From positions 41,736,648 through 41,800,647 of the forward strand of contig CM069447.1 of the NCBI GenBank assembly GCA_035610835.1: a stretch of 64,000 bases of DNA. Reading direction: 5' to 3'. The translations under genes were made by a program, and so were the position numbers. A model generated the notes under the pieces. It had not been told where the DNA came from. It saw nothing but the letters and a program-made list of their open reading frames with translations, and did no database searches. This document shows, one piece after another, positions 46,240 to 59,509 of this stretch; position 1 is the first letter of the stretch; the number at the start of each line of letters is the position of its first letter. This stretch comes from Ophiura sarsii. Its lineage: Eukaryota; Echinodermata; Ophiuroidea; Amphilepidida; Ophiuridae.

Positions 46240-47235
46240 GTCCATGCCCTGAAGGTACTCCATCCATGCAACTGCACTCTTAAGCCGAGTCAGGAGAAAG
46301 TTAATCCCGCTTACCGATCGCCGTGACAACAAGCCCTAGTCACGGGCAGCGCCATAATTGGGAGAAATACAACGATGATGACAATTTGGTAGGAGATTAG
46401 CAGAGAGTTGAGCCCATCAGATGGTCTTAAGAAAACAATGGTGTCTCGCTCAGTCCTCGTTACCTTTTTGGTAGAGCATACATGTTGTGACTGTCCCCAC
46501 ATGATGATTTGGTGTAATTTCCCACAAAGTTAGTGTGACATCGCAATGAATTGGATGGAAGTAGGAAGCTTACCGTGCAAACTAGTTTGCCGTAGGCAAA
46601 GTGATCATGGTTTGAAGGAGAACAGCGTTAGCAATCTAGTTAGTTGCTCATCAACTCGTCTTGATGGGTGTGTTGATGGAAGCGTCGGCGAGAAAATCCG
46701 ATCGGTCGGGGTGATTTTCGGGCGGCTTAGCTGCGACAATGCCATGATTAGGTTATAAGATGGTCAGTCAGTCTGTGACGGAGGCTAATAGAGGGATGCT
46801 GTACTTTTGTCTGAGGATAAGTGATGAGGGATGGTAGATTGGATCGTCATGTTTGGGTTTTGATTTAAAACCAGTTTGTGAAAGTACTTTTTGGCAGTGT
46901 TTCGGAGAGAATATACGATGATATGCCAAGTGTTATTTTGGTCCGATTGCTCGAGTGATTTTGAACTGAAAGTGTGGGTTATGTTATATAAAATCAAAAG
47001 CCCTCTTCTGCTGGATTATGGAATCTTATTAACACAGGAGCATAACCAGTGGGGGCAGGGATGTCCGCCCACCATCCCTCCCAATCAGGAGACTCCCCCT
47101 CCCCTCCCCCTCCTGATGTCCCCAAATTAAATGGCAAATTATGTATATATGTTCATCAAAATTCATCTGTAATTCCCTCCCTGATCATAGATCCTCTACA
47201 TTGGCCATTGAAAGATAAGATTTCAGGCATATTCT
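46240..47235. other. No gene recognised
   Basis: A C-rich stretch at 47085-47115 gives G4 potential on the minus strand. The patch 46550-46760 has more CpG and a 70-codon frame without recognisable features. Confidence 0.5.
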
Positions 47236-47400
47236 AATTGCAGGCATGAGAATTTTCAGTTTTTAAACTGAATTCAGTTTTTTTTATGGCCCAAATTTCT
47301 GCACTTTCATTTAATTTCAGGCTGTTTTTGGCCTTTTTAGCCCGATTTCACACACAATTTCAGTTTTTTTCATGTTTTTTCATTCTCATGCCTGTAATTG
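47236..47400. repeat. MITE family Q (AGGCATGAGAAT ends)
   Basis: Left AATTGCAGGCATGAGAAT then TTTCAGTTTTTAAACTGAAT. Right CATTCTCATGCCTGTAATT. The arms pair over about 18 bp, and AGTTTT/AAACTG blocks continue the symmetry. Length is 165 bp, one copy here. Confidence 0.8.
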
Positions 47401-50400
47401 ATTAATGTTCCAAAACAATATTATTAGTTACAGAAAATCCAAGTAAAACATTATTTCTAATAATAGCTTAAAAAGTTCAGTCTAAAAAGGTCAAACCACA
47501 TATTTAGAATGTGGAAATAAGGTCAGGCCTTATTTTGAGGAGAAAATTTCAAAACCAAACAAAAATAATTGTGTTTCTATTTGAAATAAATAGCTGGCAG
47601 TGGAAGACAACTTAAAGCCTTTTTCCACCAAAAAAAATATCAAAATGTATACATTCTACCATCAATATTTGGTTTTCATACATATTTGGTTATGAAAATA
47701 CTTTTGTTGTGATTCGTATGAAGGAGAGAAAAAAACCACCAAACCATCTTCATGGAACTTTGTCATTTTAATGTGTCATACATACATACAAATGTCATCC
47801 ATGACATTTTCCCCTTTATGCATTACATCCGTAGAAAATGCTTTTATAACAATTTCACCCGTTTTAAAATTCTAATGCATTTCATGGCGGAATATTAATA
47901 TAATCGGATGAAGTGAGCTTTGCAAAGATTAGGGTGGTCACCGGGAGTCTTATTATTAATTTTGACATTGTATTGTAGCGTCTAATATCGGGAATGTCGG
48001 AGCTGACATCCTCGTCGTACGGGGGAAGAGTATCATAAATACCCCGGGGACGAGACGGGATCTGTATGTTTACCTTTAATATGTTCAAAATTGCGTCCTT
48101 GGGGACACCGGATTATTTAAATTGCTGTGTGAGTGCGCGACTATATAACCTGAAACCACGACTTTACGATGTACGTACAAGAATGAGGATGATAATAAGG
48201 GCTGAATGGATGGATGGTTGTTTTGAAGTTGAGGCTTTTAAGCGAGCTGGATGGAGTCCTATAATGCGGTATTTTTGGAAGAAGAAGAGACAAAAATGAA
48301 TAGAAATGATGAACAAGAGTGTCTCATGCCGGTACCTATTAAGGAACAAATGAAAAGATGGATACAACCTATGGTTTCAATTAAAGTCGACAATCCTGTC
48401 TCTTCAATGTACCGGGCGTAGAAATGGTTGGAATACATTGAACTTAGTTTTCGGAAAATCTTGAATGGTGGCACAAAGTAATTCAATGATTTGGGTTAGA
48501 GACAAAAGAATTACGGCAATTGTCACCTAATTTTGTGCAATTGTCATTTTCTTTTGCATAATGCTTTATAAAATTAAGGACATCAGAGGCTATTTATGTA
48601 GCAAGAAAAGCTTAATAATAATATACTTTGAATTTAAGAGAAAATTGCCAATATAGTTGCTTTGATGTTGGTTATATCGTTGATTTAATAGGTAGGCCTG
48701 GGTCTGAGAGGAAAATGATGTCATCTTCATAAACCATATTGAAATGGCCCTGGTCTGAGGATAATGATAGCGTTTAATGCATCGTTGATTTGAATTGGCC
48801 CCGGTCCGAGGATAATATCTGAATAACGTAATTTGTATGCATTGGTTTTGATGGTATTTGTTCAATGGCATCGTCGATAGATTGACTTTCATTGTTGAAT
48901 GTGGATTATGTTGTGTCGGTGCAGTCATGTGGGGAATTTTTTTCATCTGGGAGCGAAATTTATCCCACTCCGTGCTATAGTCATGAATGACCTCCATGCT
49001 TCTGGAGGCCGCACAGACGGACATTCGCTAAACCAGAGTACAACAACATACATACCCACTGACAAAAGCAAGCTCAGGTGGACTTGAAATCGCTTTGCAA
49101 ATGATATGTAATGACTTTAAAACAAATCAAGCTTCATTGATTTTCTAATTCATCGGTAAAAATAATATCAGTCATCCAGCGGACTTCTTGATGGACGATG
49201 AAGATGATGAAGATGAAAATTGCTAGGCAAATATGTGATGGGTCAGGATGCGTTAAACCATCTTCTGATAAATGCAGCGTTGCCTGACTCCTGATTTTGT
49301 AGCATAATTGGGATAAATTTCACAGAATTTTGAGACATTTTGCTTCATTTTTCATCATGGAAACCAATGATCGAGACAAAAAGAGGGCAATATTTTTTTA
49401 GACAAACCATTTATGGTTACTTTTGCTAAATTATGTTGTTGTGTTTCTCTCAGAAAATTGTTGGTGGTTTTTTCTCAAATATTTCTTGCAACACTGGGTT
49501 GAATGTTGTATATCAGCATTGCATGGCTGGTGAACATTCTATGATCCACGACTGATTGGGGCGCCTGTGCGCACAGAATTGACAAAAGTACACCGTGCGA
49601 ACGTAGCGGAGAGACGAAAGATGGCTAAGAAACGGCCGAGCGAGCTAAGAAACAGCGAGGCACTGAGTCTCACTGTTTGGTCAGGTAATATTACGTCAGT
49701 CAGTCAGTCACCGAACCAGTGGTCTTCAATAATAATTTACTCAGTGCGTACATGGGGCCCTAGCACTGATGGTAATTTTGATTGAGAGCAGTTAGTCAAA
49801 ACTTGCAGCGGTTCCCCCAGGGTCCCGTGATCAATAGGTAAACAAGAGGGTTTTATTAGCTACCGCTGAGGGGAAGGCAACGGGGCTGATTTGGTAGGTA
49901 CAAATCTCGTTTGGGCACGACGGGGGAGTTTGTCGCGCAAAAATAACCGAGCTGTGTTTCGTTTGTCTACGGTTTACATCAAGAGACTCATGGGATGTCA
50001 GGATAGTCAGAAAATTTAGGACATTGCCACCGCTACCGTACCATGGTTTAAAAAGACTCTCACACAGAACGTTACAGTATGTTACATCACCTGTATTACA
50101 ATAGAAGTGCACTACCGTGTCTGTAGCAGAGACACATGAGTGAGAAAAGAAAAAAGCCTACAGCAACCAGCCATAAGCTCCCAAATACAACCCCTTGAGG
50201 TAAGACGATATCTAGTTTATGAAAATTCAAATTGACACTTTTTAAATATCATTTTTTCCCGTCTCTCTCGCGCACGTACGTCTCCAAAGTATACTTTGAA
50301 TTCAATTGCTATTTCCTTCAAAACGTTCTCCCGAGGAGCGATATTGAACGATATAGCCACCGCCTCCAGTTGATGATATCCTCGATAGACGCCTATTAAA

Positions 50401-50968
50401 TAGATCGTCATCAATGCTGTTATTATACCCCGTCCCCTAACTAGGATTAAAACAGGCTCGCTAAACGCTGTAATTAAATAAAGTCCGACTTAAATCCACA
50501 CGGTGTATTTAGATTCAATTGGCATAGGATCACCGGGGAGACATTTCATTGCCATGTAGCCAGAGATAAATGGATGGTGCAGTAATATAGTGGAGAGATA
50601 GCGAATAAATAGGCGAGAGTTTTTGTTTATAGCTCGGCTAATTGGTTAACAAGATTTTGTTTGACAAAGTTCAGTTTTCTTTGTTTCTTTGGATAATGTG
50701 CTGAATAAGTTATCGCAAGAAACTTACAAACTTGTGTGGGCAGTTGTATGATGGAAAAATTAAGTGATGAGAATTAGTTTTAGGATGCTTTGAATGATGT
50801 AAATTGCAGTTGCACGCCATAATGACCATGGTGTGAACAGGTAATACATTCATTAAATATGTATTTCATTTTTTATAAACACATAAAACTGGGTTCACAT
50901 TGAAATTAACTTGCATCTCTATTCAGACAGATATTTGGGATTTAGAGGACAATTACATTTGTTTTGCT
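47401..50968. other. No gene recognised; low-repeat tail
   Basis: A weak repeat GGCCYTGGTCTGAGGATAAT occurs two to three times at about 48696-48812. The longest open frame is 144 codons on the minus strand (48590-49024), with asparagine/serine-rich simple composition and no recognisable domain. The part 50120-50700 is less repetitive with more CpG and several TAAT cores. Confidence 0.4.
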
Positions 50969-51200
50969 TTAACCCCCCCCCCCCCCCCCCCCCCTGGGTA
51001 CTACCTGCCTATCTAACAGTCTTTCTGATTGGTTAATTACAAGATATACTCATTTGAATAACCAATTATGATACAGCTTTTAAACTATTTCATCCCAATC
51101 TTATGATCAGGGATACAATTATTCTAACAATGTCTCTGATTGGTGCAATAAATGATGTATCCATCTTTTTGACCAATCGGCAGGTAGAACTCAGGGGTTG
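50969..51200 (+). repeat. MITE family D (CCAAT-rich), poly-C expanded
   Basis: Begins TTAA and a run of more than 20 C, replacing the usual CCCCCTGGG, then GGTACTACCTGCC. It contains CTGATTGGTT, AACCAATTATG, CTGATTGGTG and GACCAATCGG. The right end is decayed to CTCAGGGGTTGG. The C-run looks like slippage within the terminal repeat. Confidence 0.88.
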
Positions 51201-52376
51201 GTGTAGTGCCCAAACAGAAGATTATTTCAGATAACAGATTTTCTCAACGTTTACCACACAACAAGTGTTGATCATTTCTACCAATGAATTGAAATTTTAA
51301 GCCTGCAATCTTCAATTCGGACCTGCAGCAGGAAAAATAAATCCTTAAATTGAATCCTTCCAACAAATGACTTCTTACTTCCCTGCCTATAATTCACAAC
51401 AATAAACCAATATTTGTTCATTTGGACAAACACAATGTATTATAGCCCTATGAATAGCACACTCAAGGTTTTTCATCAACATTCTAACGCTGATATCTGT
51501 TCATATATTTGTTGGTTTTTCTGATCTATAAGGAGCTAAGCGTGTAATGATTATATTGAATTGTATTGATCCATACCAACCTGCTACGATCACTATAGCT
51601 GCCGTGTGCAATTTCTCTGTATCTTACAATGCCAACGTCTATACAGATCATTGAAAATAGCAAACGGGAGCCTTAGGGACCAAAACCTCTCTTTAGAAAT
51701 CTTGTAATCTACACCATTCTTGTAGAGTAATGTTGTGTCATCTTTAATAAAAGAACCAAAAAGCTGTTGAGAAGACAAGAAGACAAAAAGTATAAGCTTT
51801 TCTTAACACACTTCTTTAGTCAAATCATCTAGAATACTGTTATTTTGCCTGTGGGTTCCAACTATTTATTATTTTCCTTGTTGATTATTAAGAAGGCACA
51901 ATTGAACACACCCAGGTATTATCATTTTGTAGTTATTTGTTCAACTTGTTTTGAAAGTCCACCTAAAAAAACCTGTTTTCCAATTGTGTCATTTATCTTA
52001 CTTAAAGTCCTGATTTTTAAAACACATAAGCACAATAGTGCTGGTAGACAACTAGTCAATACTTTATATCAACAAGTTTAAGCTGTTTGTAGGCCTGTAT
52101 AGATATTTCTCAAAATTCTCAGTGATTCAATTGATGTCCCACGGTCAATTTCTTTCTTCAGAATATAATACAACACTAGGAATTAGTGTTAGAATGAAAG
52201 TGGATGGTACACAGGTTCTCGTCACAGCCGGGAAATTCCCTTGAAAATCATGACATTTTCTCATGATTTAATAAACAAACAAACAAACAAACACACAAAA
52301 CATACATGGATTTCCTTATTTTCAGACCTGATTTTGTTTGCAATACCAAGGGCGATTGGACACCAACGAGTTTCCT
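51201..52376. other. No gene; AAAC microsatellite
   Basis: An (AAAC)n run lies at about 52273-52300. Otherwise AT-rich DNA with frames below 80 codons. Nothing else can be supported. Confidence 0.5.
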
Positions 52377-52584
52377 GACCCCCCTGGGCACTTACCGGCC
52401 TATCTTACAGTGGTTCTGATTGGTTTGTTGTAAGATATACTCATTTGAATAGCCAATTAAATTGCAGCTTGTAAAATATTTCACTCCAATCTTTATCAGG
52501 GATACAACTATTGTAAAAGTGTCTCTGATTGGTGCAATAAATGATGTATCTATCTTTCTGACCAATCGGCCGGTAGTTCTCAAA
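52377..52584 (+). repeat. MITE family D (CCAAT-rich), copy
   Basis: Begins GACCCCCCTGGGCACTTACC and ends CGGCCGGTAGTTCTCAAATT. CTGATTGGTT, AGCCAATTAA, CTGATTGGTG and GACCAATCGG are all present. TTAA has been lost from both edges. The body closely matches 40038-40253. Confidence 0.88.
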
Positions 52585-53127
52585 TTGTGTTGCTCTCTGT
52601 ATTCACATTCCAATCCCAAATATAAATATGTATAAAAGTAACCAAAAAAACCACAAATATATATCTATAGCGAATATTAATTCGGAGCACTTTGTATGAT
52701 GATTCAATGCATTGAAATTCAAAACCAAAATGGATTTTGTATACCCAAGATCTGGGGGCTATTACAGACAGAAGAGTATCGCCAAGGCAACTGTTGCCGA
52801 ACGAGACATCCCTATCAAAATGCAAATGAGGACATTAGTCTCATCCAATCTTGGGGGTCTTATGTGGGATGAAGTTGGTCATCTCGTATCTCTGCATCTT
52901 TTGGTTGACGGGCTGCATGCCTTGGATGAGGGATGCAATCATCAGCTACTTACATTACATTCCTAAAATGATTCTGGACTTAAAAATGTCATCATTTTTT
53001 TCTTTCTAAATTTAAAATAAACATGATGAATGTCTGGAGTCACATGATTTTTGTTTTTCTCATAAATTCTGACAGGAAGTTTTAAGCAAATATTATGTTC
53101 AAAAGTAAATTTGTCCAGATATTGTTG
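52585..53127. other. No gene recognised
   Basis: An 84-codon frame at 52712-52966 is not recognisable. No repeat assigned. Confidence 0.45.
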
Positions 53128-53347
53128 TTAAACCCTGTGAGCACTACCTGCTTTCTTACAGTGTCTCTGATTGGCTCATTACAGGAAAATGTCACACAGT
53201 GTCTCTGATTGGCTCATTACAGGAAAATATCACACAGTGTCTCTGATTGGCTCATTACAGGAAAATGTCACACAGTGTCTCTGATTGGCTCATTACAGGA
53301 AAATGTCACACAGTGTCTCTGATTGGTTCATTACAGGAAAATGTCAC
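53128..53347 (+). repeat. Family D fragment with 38-bp CCAAT-box tandem array
   Basis: Starts TTAAACCCTGTGAGCACTAC as in family D, then the unit CAGTGTCTCTGATTGGCTCA plus TTACAGGAAAATGTCACA repeats five times from 53159. CTGATTGG falls at 53167, 53205, 53243, 53281 and 53319, an exact 38-bp period. Only two or three bases vary across units, so amplification is recent. The normal right half and end of family D are absent. Confidence 0.92.
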
Positions 53348-54206
53348 CAGATCTTGCTTGATTTTCTTAAATATTTTAATTGGTAACTGTTTAAAATTAA
53401 CCTGTTTTTAGTAACATTTGGTTGAATTTTGAACCAATTTATTATAGAATATGTGCAGGACTTTTACTTCACTAGAAATCATTGGCTGAAGAGTCCAGGG
53501 CAGGTTTTTTTTGTTCATTGTTTTCTCTCGATTATATCCACATCTCATACATACATCCCACCCAATAGCAGAGTTGCATCAATGCATAGTTACCTTTTTT
53601 TCCTTCCCAGTGGCTGAATAGAAAATGATTCATGGCCGAATTTCTTTTGTAAACGTGGCCCATTTTTCAAAATTGTAATCAGTCAAAAGCTCCAAGAGGA
53701 CGTCCCAATAATTGTTGTTCCTATGCAACTCTTAGCTCTTATAACAAGGGGGTACTTAGTGTAACACACCCAATTATCGCGCCTTAAAAACCATCTTGAA
53801 TGGGAGCGAAGTGAGAGCAATTTGGCCACTCCAAGGTAATCTATGGTCATTTTTCATCTACTGATGGGACAATTTGTGGAGAGAATGTGAACGGTCTATA
53901 GCTGCCATTTCCATGCTGGTTCAAAATGCTTTTCTTTCGAACATTTTCAACGAAGGTAAAGCTTATGCATGATGATGAAAAATGATGCTGAGGCCCAGAC
54001 AAAAATAATGAAATCAAATTCCTTTCGATTAAATTGTGTGTCATATAATTTGGCAAATAGTTAGATTTTTTTTTAAAATTTGATGATTTAAAAAAAGAAA
54101 AGCAAACGTTTTAAAAAAGTGATTCTTTTGAAAATGCTGTAGTTAGAAGAAAAATTATAATGTGACAGACCTATTTTTTGTGTGTCATCTATCAGTTCAT
54201 CCCTTA
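53348..54206. other. No gene recognised
   Basis: AT-rich sequence with A-runs and T-runs near 54070. Nothing can be supported. Confidence 0.5.
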
Positions 54207-54474
54207 CATATTTGTGACCCGTCACAATAAAACATACTTCTTGTCGGTTTTTCTCTAGTTTCTAGATATGAAGTAAAATGTCTTTGATAAATATAAAAAA
54301 ATTAAAAGGAAATGCTAAGCTTCTATTCATCATATTTCCCGATTCTCTTAAGCTAAATTTCAATTATAAGGTATCAATTTAAAGCTTGATTTGTACATGT
54401 TTTGATGATGTTAAAATCAGACATTGGATAAAAGACCCCAAGAGGTATGTTTTGATGTGACCGCTCACATTTGT
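54207..54474. repeat. Inverted-repeat element (TTGTGACC ends)
   Basis: Left TTTGTGACCCGTCACAATAA then AACATACTTCTTG. Right AAGAGGTATGTTTTGATGTG then ACCGCTCACATTTGTA. The arms pair over about 35 bp at roughly 80 percent. Each arm is itself a small palindrome (TGTGACCCGTCACA). One copy only; element status is inferred. Confidence 0.65.
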
Positions 54475-54970
54475 ACACTCCACTTTTACTTTTCTTCAAC
54501 GTGATGCACAAGTGATTTCTCTCATTCTAATTCTATAGCCACCCCCCTCTCTTCTTCTTGGATCAATCCTTCACAGAGCAGCTATTCCAGATGCTTAACC
54601 AGCTATTCATACCCTGTTGAATAAAAGCAATAAATCTTCCCGTTGACAATAACAACTTGATTAGGACAAGAAAATGAGATTGTGAAAGCCTCTTCTTCAT
54701 TCAGTCATGTCATGGATAGGTAGTCCTCTCATTCATAAGATGTTTTCTTGTTTCATGATAATAAGATTTTGTTTGGATGAAGGAGGATCATGATGATGAG
54801 ATATGTACCACCATAATTCAAATTGATGACCACCTACCGTTTTCATCAGTTTCTGTTATTAGGATTTTGTCTTCCTTGGGGTGACAATGAAAAGCCTTAT
54901 TACTATTATTAGCATTTTTCCATTTATTTGGGTAGGCCACGTGGGTAGGCCAACACACTACATAGACCTA
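54475..54970. other. No gene recognised
   Basis: Unremarkable unique-looking DNA. Confidence 0.5.
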
Positions 54971-55482
54971 CAGCGTGTTTTTACTGAAGAAAAAAAGCAG
55001 GCATATGACTGCTAACGGATTAAAATCCCCCAGTAAAAACACACCACCACCGGCATTTGCCCGCTCATACCGTTTTTTTTCTCCTGGATTTTAGATGCCT
55101 TTTATCCTTCGAAACCAAGAATAATAGCGGTTGAAACCGGTTAGGAAAAGCAGTCTTTCGTCAGTATAAACACGCACGGTTCCAGCTCAGCGTGTTTGCC
55201 GATGGTAAGCGGAAATGGGTATAGTCATGTTAAAAAAGACATCAGACTAGCGCACTGTAAATGTCGTACGGCAGATGCCATTTTGCTACTGTCAATACCA
55301 CAATGCATCGCGAGTGACCTGCTTACGACCTTTCACTGGCATTTATTATAATGAGGTCAGCGGCAGCCGGCAAGTTTGTTTATCGTACTGCAATAAAAAC
55401 ACGTCTCTCACACGAGCAACAGGCTTTTATCCTGCTTTTTATAAGACGGGTAAAAGCCGGTTTGCTTAATAAAAACACGCTG
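54971..55482. repeat. Inverted-repeat element P (CAGCGTGTTTTTA ends)
   Basis: A 512-bp element. Left CAGCGTGTTTTTACTGAAG; right CTTAATAAAAACACGCTG, its inverse with small differences. CTA flanks both sides (54968-54970 and 55483-55485), suggesting a 3-bp target duplication. GTGTTTTTACTG-like words and their inverses recur inside at about 55031, 55159, 55186 and 55389, and AAAAGC/GCTTTT blocks lie next to them. No coding capacity is seen. Confidence 0.75.
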
Positions 55483-55511
55483 CTAGAGAGGTTTAGATGA
55501 CGGGATACACT

Positions 55512-55805
55512 AGGGACACACCATTACATTTTGAGGGGATAGGAAGTTTTTGAAGAAAAACAAATTCCCCCTCTATGCAGGCCGAAAAACAAACACCCCC
55601 CCCCCCCCCAGATGAGTAAAAGAAATCTACCCCACCCAACTCAATTTGAAGGAATACATTCAAAAGAAATTGCTGCCTTTGGCAGCGCAAAAAAAATTCA
55701 CCCCTTACGGCGGCCAAAAAAACAAACAAAAATCCCCCCCCCCCCCCCCCCCCCCACCCCCGAACCCAACTCCCTACCCCCCTGAAAATCTAATGGTCTG
55801 GACAA
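55512..55805. repeat. MITE family J, copy 2 (degenerate right end)
   Basis: Starts GGGACACACCATTACATTTT then GAGGGG. The right part CCCCCCTGAAAATCTAATGG matches family J, but the extreme end GTGCGTCCC has decayed to TCTGGAC. The interior again has A-rich blocks between words such as AATTCACCCC and two long C-runs. It lies 30 bp from element P. Confidence 0.75.
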
Positions 55806-56459
55806 GTCTGGGCACATTTTGTTATATTTCCTAGGTTTTTTTACCAAACTATAGAACGCCCTCCTATAATATCATGCCTATTGTTTACTATCCCAAACAC
55901 TGTGTTGTGTTACTGTTACATTTAAAATAGCTAATACTGGATAGGATGGGTATATAATTAACATGAACAATGGACCAAGTGGGCAAATTAGGCTCACCTT
56001 AGCTTGATAATGAATTTGGCAGCAGAACAATAATTTGGAGGTGGTATTTCAATGTTACTTTACACATACCAAAGGGCCATAAAAACATACAAGGTTTTGA
56101 CAGAACAGTGGATGATTTGAGTGACATTTTCAAGCAGCCTGTTTCACATTATTCTTCGCAGTAATAACCATCCTAAGTATCCTCATATACTGACAAGTTT
56201 GTAGTGTTTAGATTGTCAAATAGCGCCTAGGGACCAAAGAAGGCTTCTTTGAGGAGCAGTTAACATCTCCTTATGTTTGTTTATATAAATATCAACTCCT
56301 AAGTGGGGCCTTGGGACCCCTTGAAAGTATTCCCTTGGAGACGGTCAAAGGTTAACCCTCTTGGATTGGATGGTTTGAAGCCTGGTAAAAGTGCAATGTG
56401 AAAAGTTTGTAAATTGAAGTGGTGTAGTGGACTAATTACAATAGATGTAATTGCATTCC
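55806..56459. other. No gene recognised
   Basis: Unique-looking AT-rich DNA, no signal. Confidence 0.5.
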
Positions 56460-56720
56460 CGTGGTAGTGCGATCCTCTAACAATTGTTTTGATTGGTTAG
56501 CCTATCTTCTATCGCTGTTGTGATTGGCTAAGGCTTAAGCATGCTTTGTCTCACATGTATTTTGATTGGTTAAGGCAACAATTAAGGGTACAGCTTCTAA
56601 ATTATAACAATGTTGATTAGGACCCTACATTCTTTCAGCTTACTTTCATCTTGATTCATATATCAATGCCACCACTTTGATCAATCGCTCTCCCACTCCT
56701 ATGACCAATGAAACTAGAGT
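56460..56720. repeat. Decayed family D-like CCAAT-rich segment
   Basis: TTGATTGGTTAG, GTGATTGGCTAAGG, TTGATTGGTTAAGG and TGACCAATGAAAC lie within 220 bp, and GGGTACAGCTTCTAAATTAT resembles the GATACAGCTTTTAAACTATT block of family D. Its ends cannot be placed. Confidence 0.5.
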
Positions 56721-59509
56721 AGGACTTGCCAAGATCCAGGATGATAAAATGACTTTTTACAAAGTCTTTCGTCCGGAATCCTCACATCACATTATATTAC
56801 CACCTTCCTACAAATCCCAGTCCATCCTCCTCTATTTTTCAAATGTTCAATTAAGCTTTTTATTCTGACATCAGAGTTGGACAGGGCCATTGTATTGCAT
56901 TAATGATTTATTGTATACGAATTGAATCAACCCAAAGAATATATGTCATCATTTATCATGATCAGAATAACACCTCTCATGACTTCCTAATCATCATAAA
57001 TAGGTATAGATAGTATATAAAGGATAGGCCTACCTGGCACAATCATCCAATTACCATATAGACATTGATAAAACCATGATTAAACCCATATTTCAAGCAA
57101 AGATTTTTATTGTTAGGAGGAGGAGACCTAATCTACCTGATGATGTAAAAATGTGTGACTTTTTTTACCCAATATATCAATTTGGTCCAAAATTGGTTGT
57201 CAATTTGTGATTGTGAAATTAATGGAGAGCCAGGGTGATAATAGTGGAGGACATTGTTGCTAAACACCCAAAAGTTAGCCCAATGATGCTTCTTTTGAGA
57301 GTAATTAGGCTACTTTTATAGCCTAAAAGAGCTTGAGTCCTAATACTTGTTGACATTTGGAATACTTCTCCCTTCCTGCCACAGAAAATAAGTGATGAAA
57401 AATCAAATCCAATATTTTTAAGAAAAGCATTGGTTATGTTTTCGGATCATTTGTGTGGCAACATGAGAATTTTGTTGAGATAATGAGGATGTTTCCATTG
57501 AGTTTAAGATTTATAGGTCTATGGCTGCAGGACTTGTGTCTGTTCTAGGCTTATTATTGATGAAAGAAATGGGGCCATAATAATTAGGGTTCCATAACAG
57601 GCAAGGTTACAAAGTATAATGGGTGCAATTTTCAGCTAGCCTAGGCTCATTATTTATTGAGATTCAGTGTAAGTGTTTAGTACCATGATGTGATTTTCGA
57701 AGGTTAAATCTGAGGGCATGTGAGAACTTTGATGAAATGGTATTTTATAGTGTAAAAATCTACCCAAAATCAAAATCATAGATCCTTGAGAAGAAAAAGG
57801 GATGCCAAAATCTACCATATTGGAAATATTGATGAAACATTTTGACATTATTTGATGAAAATATGGAAACAATTCTCTGGTAGATGATAAATTGGATGTT
57901 TGAGAAATTGTTGATGGGAAAGTTTGATAATTTTGATGACAAAATGGACAATTCTATGGCAAATGATTTACTAGTTATTTGAAAATGTTAGCAAACTGAC
58001 ATTATTTTGTTTTGTTTGAAAGTGCACCCTCAACCAAAGAAAATTTAAAATGTTATGTTCAATCAACATTTAGTTTTGACCTTACCACATCTGATCTGGC
58101 ATACCTTTTCCTTTCAAGATTTGAGGCGGTAAAACAAAACCACCAAAGAACAAAATCTCATTATTTTCTCAAATATTGAAACCAGCTTTTTGTGATGAAG
58201 GTGCATTTGTGTAGGTCAAAAAGTGCGCAAAAGTAATTTGATTTAATTTATGAGTACTTTTAACTCTGGAAAACCAAACAGCTGGTCCCGGAATGCTTGA
58301 TAATGCATTTATTAAGGGTACATGTTGGGATTTAGGCCAAACAAACTTTCAAAGTAGTAGTAGTGTAGGCCTATTCAATAATCTATTTCATGTTAATATG
58401 CACAATCTTTGTTGAAAGTTAAAAATTATCTGAAATGTGAAAAATAGGAGACGTCAGAGTCTATTAAGAATTGTCTATTCGAGCTATTTAGTTATTACAT
58501 GGTGAGTTATAGAGCCATCATGGCAATTTTTTGAAGGCAAATACAATATTTGTTGTGAGCACTTAAATGTGAGTGGGTAAGACCTCAAATGCTTTCAAAT
58601 TTATTTCTCCACTTTTTATTATATTTATTTTTAATTCGATTAAGACTTTTTTTAAAGACATTTTTCTTTTCTTCTGTTTATGATTTTCTCAATTCCTATC
58701 ACGTTCTATTCCTGGTTCACTACATATCTCAGCAGATTGACAGTCAATTCCTCTCAAAAAACTATATTTATTGAAAGAAAACCCACAAATACCGCTTAAT
58801 ATTGTTTATAGTAAACTTGGATATTATATCGAAAAGGTCACCGATTTGACCCGTGCCATCTTATATTATAACCTGACCTAGGAATTGCGGGTAATAAGGA
58901 TGTGAGTCTGACCCGCTTTTTCTTGCTAATGCTTGCTAATGCGGCTCTTTAAAAGTGTTACTGATTTATGATGATTGCTTTGCTGAAATTATGAGGCCAA
59001 CTCCGCTCAGCGCCTCTCAAAATGTGGACAAAATGAGGGGAATAATGCGCAGGAAGTATATTGGATGCTTTGATAATATTGAAATTATTGTAGGTTGATT
59101 TTTGTTCTTCAAATTCTGCACTACATGTACAGGGCAGTTTCTGCACTGCACTACATGTTTACAGGGTAGTTTCAGTTTGAAAATTGATGATTTGGTGGAG
59201 ATTCCTATCAATTTGGTTACCATGGCAACTGCATTGGTCCTTGGGGTCTGATGATGTAGATTTGGAAACCCATAATTGTTATGTAATACTTCCTAAACCT
59301 AACACACAATAATATTTATGATCCCAATATTGAGGTCATGGCAGGGGGTTATTCTAATTCAGAAGTAATTAAATATAATGACTGATATTTAAGGAACAAA
59401 TCCTCACCCATTCTCCAGCCATCTTTCATCTCCTCCTAAAAATAAACCCTGTTGTTACATAATCATGATATAAAATTGTAAGCTCTCAACACAGATACAG
59501 ATGTTTGAA
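56721..59509. other. No gene recognised
   Basis: AT-rich DNA. TTTGATGA-type words are frequent at 57650-57960. GCACTACATGTACAGGGCAG is repeated at about 59118 and 59147 as GCACTACATGTTTACAGGG. Nothing coding is supported. Confidence 0.5.

Noticed and set aside
48590..49024. 144-codon minus-strand open frame
   Set aside because: Low-complexity N/S/Q/Y-rich peptide, no domain and no splice context; considered chance.
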